From contig CALJJZ010000024.1 in assembly GCA_937973635.1 (NCBI GenBank), positions 1-62,569 on the forward strand: a DNA stretch of 62,569 bases. Reading direction: 5' to 3'. This document shows positions 56,788 through 62,569 of the stretch, piece after piece (within the stretch, counting starts at the first letter, position 1; the number at the start of each line of letters is the position of its first letter). Origin of the DNA: an uncultured Bacillota bacterium. GTDB taxonomy: Bacteria; Bacillota; Dethiobacteria; DTU022; UBA8154. Under the pieces are notes generated by a model, which saw only the letters and a program-made list of their open reading frames with translations, had not been told where the DNA came from and made no database searches. The position numbers were made by a program, and so were the translations under genes.

Positions 56788-57957
56788 TTAGGTCTGCATC
56801 TGTTTCTGGGAGATGACTTTTTTAACTCTGTTTGCCGGGAGCATGGGCCGTACTTTTTCCGGGACAAGGCCGTACGGCAGGAAGAGAATGACAATAATAA
56901 TTACCGCACCAAGGAGGGTGTACTCCAGCCAGAGCGGGTCGATCCCTGCAGCCTGGAGAAAACCAAACCATTGAGAGCGATAGATGATAATCATAGTACG
57001 TAAGATGGTAAGGAGAAATACGCCCAAAAACACACCTACGTTGCTGCCGATTGCCCCCAGCATCATATATGCCCAGGGCCAGAAAGTAAAAGTAAGCCTG
57101 GTCATACCAATAGCCGCAACAGAGCCTGTATAAATAACGTAAAGTCCCCCGCCAATAGCAGCAATGCATGCCCCGATTACCAGGCTCTGCGTTCTGACCT
57201 TTACAATATCCAGCCCGGCAGCACTGGCAGACAGTTCATTATCCCTGAGCATCCTGAAGTTTCGTCCCAGGGGCGATTTGACCAGCCTGTTCAGGTAGAT
57301 GAAGATAATTATGGCGATTAGAAAAAAAGCAGGGACAATAACATTAAAACGCGCTGCACCAAAGATGCGAAAGGGATCGGGCACATAAACAGGCACGCTC
57401 CCGCCAACTATGATATTCCAATTATGACCCACCCACATGAGAAAGTCCCCAATAGCCAGCATAGAAATACCCAGGTAGGCTTCCTTGAGCCTGATGGCGG
57501 GTCGGGAAATGAGCCAGCCCACAAGGGCACCGGCTGCCCCGGCAATGACAATACACATTAGCAGGAAGCCAAGGGATAAAAGCCAGCTTCCGGCCAGCAC
57601 CGCATTAATTTGCGGTACCAGCTTGACATTTACCGTGTCCGAGGCGTACTCTGCCCCGTAGGGTAAACTCATAAAAAAAGCCATAATACGTCCCGGTATG
57701 GCACCAACGGCAAAGGCGCCGGCAATAACTGCTGCCACGCGGCCAAACTGGGGGATCCCTGTATAACCTGCTTCAAGGTTCAAACTCATGGTAATAATGG
57801 AAAAAACGGCAACCTGGATTAAGATCGACAATATAATTGATGTTCCGCCGCTGAAATATAAAAAGGCCAACAAAACAAAGATAATAAGGGACATATGAAA
57901 GGCCCGGCCAAGCAAAATATCTTTAAATTTTTCTGCAAAATGACCATGGGTGCTCAT
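56788..57957 (-). CDS. livM: Branched-chain amino acid-type ABC permease LivM
   Basis: Second permease of a LIV/HAAT-type importer; 389 residues with about ten membrane helices and the family core (AGYTGIPQFGRVAAVIAGAF, EAYLGISMLAIGDF, GRNFRMLRDNELSASAAGLD, the last being the coupling region for the ATPases). The ATG overlaps the livH stop (ATGA). The spacing between helices 2 and 5 is stretched by loops (YGAEYASDTVNVKLVPQI) not common in E. coli LivM. It is last in the operon, before the terminator. Confidence 0.93.
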   Translation of the reverse strand: MSTHGHFAEKFKDILLGRAFHMSLIIFVLLAFLYFSGGTSIILSILIQVAVFSIITMSLNLEAGYTGIPQFGRVAAVIAGAFAVGAIPGRIMAFFMSLPYGAEYASDTVNVKLVPQINAVLAGSWLLSLGFLLMCIVIAGAAGALVGWLISRPAIRLKEAYLGISMLAIGDFLMWVGHNWNIIVGGSVPVYVPDPFRIFGAARFNVIVPAFFLIAIIIFIYLNRLVKSPLGRNFRMLRDNELSASAAGLDIVKVRTQSLVIGACIAAIGGGLYVIYTGSVAAIGMTRLTFTFWPWAYMMLGAIGSNVGVFLGVFLLTILRTMIIIYRSQWFGFLQAAGIDPLWLEYTLLGAVIIIVILFLPYGLVPEKVRPMLPANRVKKVISQKQMQT

Positions 57958-58907
57958 GCGCTAACACCTCTCTTTTCCCCGCCTAAAGAGCCGCCCGCCA
58001 GAGATTTTAATATTTTAAACAGGGGAATGCCGGAAAGGCCTCTGGGGAATATCAGCAGCGTAGCTGCCATAATAAACAGGGGGATACCCATGCGGTAGCC
58101 CAGAACCCAGGCGCCAAACTTCTGGGAAAGGAGGAAAACCCCTGCATACTCGGTTAAACCAATCACAAAACCGCCCAAGATGCCGCCGTAAATACTGCCC
58201 AGACCACCGAGGATGGCGCCGGCAAACATAAGGGGGATCGTATACATGCCCATAACCGGCGTCCCTGTCATGGCCATGGCCATGAAGGCGCCGCCCAGGG
58301 CTGCCATGCCGCCGCTGATGATCCAGGAAACAAGGTAAACTCGGTCCGAGTTGATGCCCGATGCGCCGGCCAGGACCGGGTTTTCAATAGTGGCCCGCAT
58401 AGCTACACCAAACTTGGTCTTGGTCAAAAATATATGCAGGATCATCAGGATACCGATGGCAATGACCGGCAGGATAAAAGCCGCGGCCCTGTCACCAAAA
58501 AGCTCAAAATCATAGAGGCTCATGGTTACCCTGCGTGGGAATAATTTATAAGTGTTAGTCAGAAAGTCCGCATACATCTGGATCAAGGAAAGCAGGACAA
58601 GATCATAGCCCAGCGTGGACATCATCAGAGTAATCTCGGCCGCCTGCCGACGCAGCAAGGGCCGGTTCAACCCATAATAACAAATTACCCCCGTTATGGC
58701 CCCCACAAGCAGGGCCAGAGGAAAGTACTGGTAAGGCAGTCCCCCGTATAGGGCAACTCCTGTATAAACGGTATAAAAGCCAATCGTTGCCATACTGGCT
58801 ACGGCAAAGTTAAAGGTCCGCGTCGCAATATACAGAAGGGTAATACTGCCGGCCGTTAAAGCAAGACCACTGGCATAGATTAAACCACTTGACATCCAGG
58901 GTGGCAT
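57954..58907 (-). CDS. livH: Branched-chain amino acid-type ABC permease LivH
   Basis: First permease of the importer; 317 residues with about eight membrane helices. Typical parts are GLALTAGSITLLYIATRTFN near the start, the coupling loop FGVAMRATIENPVLAGASGI, and GGLGSIYGGILGGFVIGL. The start ATG overlaps the livF stop by one base (TAATG). Confidence 0.93.
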   Translation of the reverse strand: MPPWMSSGLIYASGLALTAGSITLLYIATRTFNFAVASMATIGFYTVYTGVALYGGLPYQYFPLALLVGAITGVICYYGLNRPLLRRQAAEITLMMSTLGYDLVLLSLIQMYADFLTNTYKLFPRRVTMSLYDFELFGDRAAAFILPVIAIGILMILHIFLTKTKFGVAMRATIENPVLAGASGINSDRVYLVSWIISGGMAALGGAFMAMAMTGTPVMGMYTIPLMFAGAILGGLGSIYGGILGGFVIGLTEYAGVFLLSQKFGAWVLGYRMGIPLFIMAATLLIFPRGLSGIPLFKILKSLAGGSLGGEKRGVSA

Positions 58908-59674
58908 TAGTTCCCCTCACTCCCTTCTTCCGCTACCGACAATTTAGTTTCTCCCTGACCGGGCAACTGTTTAATGCCCAAATACATGGAACAAAGCTCC
59001 GGTTCATGGAGCAAGCTGTTTGCTTGGCCCGAATACTTTACCTGGCCGCTCACCAGCAGATATGCCGTATCGCCAATTTCCAGGGCCCGCTTGGCCATCT
59101 GCTCGACCATTAAGATGGTAATGCCCAGCTCATCCCTCATCCTGGCAACTTCCATCATCACTCTTTCAGCGATAATGGGGGCCAGGTCGGTGCTCAGCTC
59201 GTCCAATAACATTAATTTTGGGTTTTTCATCAAACCCATGGCAATAGCTAGCATCCTCCGTTCGCCGCCGCTTAAGGTTCCGGCGCTGCGATGGATAAAT
59301 TTCTTCAGGACCGGGAAGATCTCCGTCATCTGCTCAGCCTTGGCATCGGCTTCAGCTTTACTGAGCATATAACCGGCCATGTGCAGGTTGTCCATCACGG
59401 AAAGGCCGGCAAATACATTTCCCATCTGGGGCACATAGGCAATCCCTTTCTGGGCCAAGTTGTGCGTCAGCTCACCAATCAGCGAATTGCCTTCAAACAA
59501 AATTTCGCCGGAAAAAACTTTGGCGATGTTCATAATGCTGCACAGGAGCGTTGTTTTGCCGGCGCCATTTGGCCCCACGACAACGGTAAGTCCCTTAGCA
59601 GGCACTTCAATACTCAGATCATAGAGCACCTGCAGTTTCCCGTAACCAGCGTTAAGCTTCCTTACCGTCAGCAT
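58907..59674 (-). CDS. livF: ABC transporter ATPase LivF
   Basis: One of two ATPases of the importer, 255 residues. Walker A GPNGAGKTT, signature LSGGERRMLAIAMGL, Walker B PKLMLLDELSTDLAP. The usual ..LLDEPS.GLAP reads LLDELSTDLAP here, with Leu in place of Pro. The start lies inside the end of livG (7-nt overlap). Confidence 0.94.
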   Translation of the reverse strand: MLTVRKLNAGYGKLQVLYDLSIEVPAKGLTVVVGPNGAGKTTLLCSIMNIAKVFSGEILFEGNSLIGELTHNLAQKGIAYVPQMGNVFAGLSVMDNLHMAGYMLSKAEADAKAEQMTEIFPVLKKFIHRSAGTLSGGERRMLAIAMGLMKNPKLMLLDELSTDLAPIIAERVMMEVARMRDELGITILMVEQMAKRALEIGDTAYLLVSGQVKYSGQANSLLHEPELCSMYLGIKQLPGQGETKLSVAEEGSEGN

Positions 59675-60435
59675 GCTTCAACCTCCTTGCCAAGATAAAC
59701 CTCGATTACCTTGGGGTCATTAAGCACCTTGTCAGGGGGGCCTTCGGAAATAAGGGTTCCCAGCTCCATAGCATAAATATAGTCCGCAAAAGGAGCAGCA
59801 ATATCAATCCTGTGCTCAACCACAAGGAAGGTAAGACCTTCTTCTTTAAGCCTGGAGACATGAGAGAGAATTTCATGGGCCGAGGCCGGATCCACGCCGC
59901 CGATAGGTTCATCAAGGGCAATTAATTTGGCGCCTGAAGAGAGGCCTTTGGCCACCTCCAGCATTTTCAGCTGGGCTGCCCCCAGGGCACTGCTTGGCAG
60001 ATCCCAGTGCTTTTCCAGACCTACTCTGGCAAGGATATCCATCGCCCTACTCATATTTTCCTCTTCTACATGGGCCCATTTTTTGAGCAATGGGGCCTTA
60101 AATGGCGCTTCTCCCGGGTTACGCATGGCCCCCAGCACGTTATCAATGACCGTAAGCCCAATAAAAGGAAGGGGGATTTGAAAACTCCTGACAAATCCCA
60201 CCCTGTAGATCTCGTGGGGTTTCCACCCCGTTATATCAATGTCTTCAAATAATACCCGGCCGGAAGTAGGCTTGAGAATCCCGGTGCAGCAGTTGATTAA
60301 CGTCGTTTTGCCGCACCCGTTAGGGCCGATCAGCATTGTAAAAGTATTCTCTTTGACTACAATGTTAACCCTGTTTACGGCAACCAAACCGTCAAAGGTT
60401 TTAGTAACATTTTCAGCAACGAGCATATTTTTCAC
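59668..60435 (-). CDS. livG: ABC transporter ATPase LivG
   Basis: The other ATPase of the importer, 255 residues. Walker A GPNGCGKTTLINCCTG, the LivG-typical GWKPHEIYRVGFVRSFQIP Q-loop, and Walker B KLIALDEPIGGVDP. The signature motif is degenerate: SALGAAQLKMLEVAKGL instead of LSYGxQRxLEIARAL. Because the other ATPase has a canonical signature, transport may still work through one site, but this is an unusual departure for LivG. Confidence 0.92.
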   Translation of the reverse strand: MKNMLVAENVTKTFDGLVAVNRVNIVVKENTFTMLIGPNGCGKTTLINCCTGILKPTSGRVLFEDIDITGWKPHEIYRVGFVRSFQIPLPFIGLTVIDNVLGAMRNPGEAPFKAPLLKKWAHVEEENMSRAMDILARVGLEKHWDLPSSALGAAQLKMLEVAKGLSSGAKLIALDEPIGGVDPASAHEILSHVSRLKEEGLTFLVVEHRIDIAAPFADYIYAMELGTLISEGPPDKVLNDPKVIEVYLGKEVEAC

Positions 60436-60454
60436 TTACACACCACCTCAAAAT

Positions 60455-60474
60455 GGGGGGCCGGAGAAGCCCCC
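60455..60474 (-). promoter_or_regulatory. Hairpin between livK and livG
   Basis: GGGGG and CCCCC arms around about eight bases, in the 73-nt gap after livK. On the minus strand only ATTTTG follows, so it probably attenuates or stabilises, giving more binding protein than transporter, as is common in such operons. Confidence 0.55.
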
Positions 60475-60508
60475 GACCCCCGTTTTCCATGGCACTCTTT
60501 GCACAAAC

Positions 60509-61768
60509 TTAAAATACACGAGTTTCCCAGTGGATTTGCTTGGTTAAACCATCAAAATAGCCCGGAATAAACCATTCCAGATTATCATCCAGCATAACGT
60601 AGTTGTAATCGGCGAAAGCGCGGTCGCCGTACTCATTGAGCTCAATATAACCGCTTGCCCCGTATACCGCAGACCATTCCTTTGTTACTTCGGGCAGAAT
60701 CTCTTTAACCTTTACAGAATCGTAGCCAACCCTGTCAATGGACATAGCCAGTGCCCAGATAATATCATAGGTGTTGTAGGAGTACGCGTCGGTTTCACGG
60801 CCAAGTTTCTCCTGGATATGATTTCTGACACGATCAAAATTTGACTTTTCGGTTAGCTCCGCAGGTTTATTCATAGCATTGATAAACTTGACATCCCGGG
60901 CAAACTCAGCAGCAACTCTTGTCTGGAGCAGCGCTTCGGAAAAAGCGGTACCATCGCTGCCGATCCAGGCAATATTACGCAACTGAGGATATTTCGCAGC
61001 TTCCACCATAAAAGGCACAACTTCTTCAAACCCGATCACGTTAACGCCGATTTTGTTCAGCGGTATCCCCTTCGCCACAGCAGCGGAAACATAGCCGTCA
61101 AGGAGAGCAGCTTCAGAGGTAAAAGCTTCCTGCAACGGGTCATAGCGCAGCAGGTTGCTGTCTACAGCAATGCCCAGCTCCGCCAGGGATTTGGCGGCAG
61201 CGCCCTGTAGCCCGTCACCCCAGGTATCGCCGCGCCAAGCAAAGATCAAATGTTCAACGCCGGCGGCCTTGGCAGCTGCAGCCAGGGCAGGACCCTGGAC
61301 CTCGTCAGTGGTGCAGAAGCGGAACAGCCAGTCATCGGCAATAGCCAGAGCAGGCGATGTAGAAGAAGGTGAAATGTAAAGAATCTGGTTGGCGTTGGCA
61401 AAAGCCAGGCACTCCATCGCCACACCGCTGGCCATGGGACCGGCGAAAAACTTGACGCCCTTACCAAACCAGCTCTGCATCTTGCTCAGGCCGACGGGCC
61501 CTTCAGTGGCCGTATCGTCAATTTCCAGTTTCAAGCGCCAGTTTTTGCCTTCGGCCTCCAGCCATGCATTGACGTCGGCAGCCGCCAGCCTGGCCACCTC
61601 GGCGCTGTTCTCGCCAAAGGTGCTCAGCACACCGGTCAGCGGGAATATACCAACGATAGTATAGGTCTGCATACCTCCGCCGCCTGCAGGAGCTTTAGGT
61701 CCGCAGCCTACAGTCATGGCAACTAGCAACAGGCCAACGAGCATAAAAATAAATAGCTTCCTTTTCAA
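60509..61768 (-). CDS. livK: LivK-type ABC substrate-binding lipoprotein
   Basis: Extracytoplasmic binding protein of 419 residues, type I periplasmic fold. The signal peptide ends in the lipobox MTVGC (C22), followed by a glycine-rich tether and YTIVGIFPLTGVLSTFGEN. The ligand is unknown: members of this family bind branched-chain amino acids but also amides, urea or aromatic acids. The start is a TTG with AGAGGGGG 8 nt upstream and overlaps the stop of a 14-codon frame. It heads the livKGFHM operon. Confidence 0.93.
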   Translation of the reverse strand: MKRKLFIFMLVGLLLVAMTVGCGPKAPAGGGGMQTYTIVGIFPLTGVLSTFGENSAEVARLAAADVNAWLEAEGKNWRLKLEIDDTATEGPVGLSKMQSWFGKGVKFFAGPMASGVAMECLAFANANQILYISPSSTSPALAIADDWLFRFCTTDEVQGPALAAAAKAAGVEHLIFAWRGDTWGDGLQGAAAKSLAELGIAVDSNLLRYDPLQEAFTSEAALLDGYVSAAVAKGIPLNKIGVNVIGFEEVVPFMVEAAKYPQLRNIAWIGSDGTAFSEALLQTRVAAEFARDVKFINAMNKPAELTEKSNFDRVRNHIQEKLGRETDAYSYNTYDIIWALAMSIDRVGYDSVKVKEILPEVTKEWSAVYGASGYIELNEYGDRAFADYNYVMLDDNLEWFIPGYFDGLTKQIHWETRVF

Positions 61769-61809
61769 AACACAAACCCCCTCTTGTTAATTAGTGAAGC
61801 AAAACCCAT
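61765..61809 (-). CDS. Possible 14-codon leader frame overlapping the livK start
   Basis: ATG GGT TTT opens a 14-residue frame (MGFASLINKRGFVF) whose TGA overlaps the TTG of livK as TTGA. Its own ribosome binding site is weak. Translational coupling to livK is possible; chance is equally possible. Confidence 0.25.
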   Translation of the reverse strand: MGFASLINKRGFVF

Positions 61810-62012
61810 CTTCACACTATTATATAGTTTAACAGTATAAACTCACCTCCTTTGCCTGAAGTTATAAGAGATGCAGCGTTGATACTTGGCTGATACATGT
61901 AAATTGTCCGTTTTTTTATTTTCTCTTTACAAATAAAAATTCCTTCCCAGGATCCTACTTTAATTTTAATACCAGTTAAAAAAAATTATATTATTAAGAA
62001 AAAACGCCCCCG
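61810..62012. other. livK upstream region
   Basis: AT-rich, no gene. It contains TATAAT on the minus strand (61824-61819) without a good -35, an unused AAAGGAGGTGA on the same strand near 61846-61856, and two direct GTATC copies one helical turn apart (about 61878-61893) that could be operator half-sites. None is proven. Confidence 0.35.
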
Positions 62013-62013
62013 T

Positions 62014-62050
62014 AAAAAAGCAACACCCCCATAAAACAAAGAGGTGCTGC
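62014..62050 (-). terminator. Rho-independent terminator behind the CooT-like gene
   Basis: On the minus strand GCAGCACC (62050-62043) and GGTGTTGC (62027-62020) pair with one G-T wobble, followed by TTTTTT (62019-62014). It lies about 20 nt after the stop of the small gene and separates it from livK. Confidence 0.75.
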
Positions 62051-62072
62051 ACAGAGATATAATAACAAAGAT

Positions 62073-62264
62073 TTAAGCAATAATCATAGAATCATTACTC
62101 TCATCCCAACTGATACCTTTGGTAATCTTAAACTCCATCGCCTCTTTCAGCATAGGATAAACAGTAAGCTTCCCTGTTGCTAGATCAAAGGCATAACTGG
62201 AGATATTGTCAGCTATTTTATTTTCTTCTTTAACGCTCTCCCTATAAAGGGTAATCATACACAT
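62073..62264 (-). CDS. Small CooT-like protein, 63 aa
   Basis: A 63-residue product starting MCMITLYRES, with AAGGAGTGA 8 nt before the ATG and its own terminator, so it is very likely a gene. The start Met-Cys, the size and the pattern of short strands (NISSYAFDLATGKLTVYPML, then ISWDESNDSMII) resemble the CooT family. Its founding member binds nickel through Cys2 and helps mature carbon monoxide dehydrogenase. The likeness is by eye and moderate. No CODH gene is in the window. Confidence 0.5.
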   Translation of the reverse strand: MCMITLYRESVKEENKIADNISSYAFDLATGKLTVYPMLKEAMEFKITKGISWDESNDSMIIA

Positions 62265-62569
62265 TTAAAAGGTCACTCCTTTTTTTATTTTGGAAGTTTT
62301 TTTTCAAAGAAGTTTTTTAGCTGCTTCCTGGTCGCCGTTACACCTCCCGAATAGCATTTTTTTCTTTTTTGTATTATAAGTACATTCTATAAAATTTAAA
62401 CCATCGCTGTCAAATTAATAATTTCTATAGATTGCGTCAAGCCATTGTAGGTTTTTTAAAACCTCACACTACCAGAACACTGTTTATGCCCTTTAATGCT
62501 TTTCGTGTCAGGCTGCTGCCGTTTTGAAACAGTGGAACATTACCTAATCTTTCCGTACCAATTAACCTT
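62265..62569. other. Intergenic end of window
   Basis: About 305 nt of AT-rich sequence with no credible frame. A TATAAT on the minus strand near 62375 could belong to a promoter of the CooT-like gene. A 16-nt AT-rich palindrome (AGGTTTT TT AAAACCT) lies at 62449-62464. Nothing else is seen. Confidence 0.5.

Noticed and set aside
62449-62464. AT-rich palindrome near the window end as an operator or terminator
   Set aside because: It has a weak stem, no GC content to speak of and no neighbouring gene on which to act within the window.
1-62569. CRISPR arrays, tRNA or rRNA genes, insertion sequences, prophage
   Set aside because: No regularly spaced repeats, cloverleaf or rRNA-like stretches, transposase motifs or phage genes were seen on either strand.

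Overview
The window looks like chromosomal DNA of an endospore-forming, anaerobic Gram-positive bacterium of the class Clostridia, probably near the Peptococcaceae or Thermoanaerobacterales; no name can be assigned from sequence alone. Pointers are SpoIIP, the YqfC/YqfD sporulation pair, the hrcA-grpE-dnaK-dnaJ operon behind a perfect CIRCE element, two-subunit glycyl-tRNA synthetase, PPDK with its DUF299 regulator, and strong Shine-Dalgarno sites with frequent TTG and GTG starts. No rRNA, tRNA, CRISPR array, insertion sequence or prophage was seen.

Region 1 (about 0.3-7.9 kb, plus strand) is a type IV pilus operon in decay: pilC, a sigma factor, pilM, pilN, pilO, a pilus-associated lipoprotein, pilB, pilT, pilD. 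pilC, pilM, pilN, the lipoprotein gene and pilB carry frameshifts, a nonsense codon or deletions, and pilB has lost its ATPase core. The sigma factor, pilT and pilD are open. No other gene in the window shows comparable damage.

Region 2 (7.9-18.3 kb) holds a cysteine-rich flavoprotein, a secreted D-Ala-D-Ala carboxypeptidase, and a minus-strand run era, recO, glyQ, glyS, ppdR, ppdK. Region 3 (18.4-30.6 kb) is the conserved Firmicutes cluster HIT, rpsU, yqeY, nfeD, floA, DUF502, a membrane-anchored protein, yqfC, yqfD, phoH, the 7TM-HD phosphodiesterase gene, ybeY, dgkA, a DUF881 gene and cdd. It serves ribosome maturation, membrane organisation, c-di-AMP turnover, sporulation and pyrimidine salvage.

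Region 4 (30.7-46.3 kb) has plus-strand mnmH and ylbF, then minus-strand groups: rsmE and mtaB behind the heat-shock operon; a TPR protein with a degenerate kinase domain, an unknown membrane protein and spoIIP; and an Fe-S assembly operon iscR-iscS-iscU with its own promoter. Region 5 (46.4-56.4 kb) has a DUF711 protein with its ACT-domain partner, acpS, a DUF255 thioredoxin-domain protein, and a two-gene BchH/CobN-type metal chelatase (large subunit plus fused AAA/VWA subunit) without any other visible tetrapyrrole gene. Region 6 (56.7-62.3 kb) is a complete LivKGFHM-type ABC importer ending in a clear terminator, then a small CooT-like protein.

The observations most worth following are the confined decay of the pilus operon around an intact sigma factor, the TPR-pseudokinase next to a sporulation gene, and the orphan chelatase pair.
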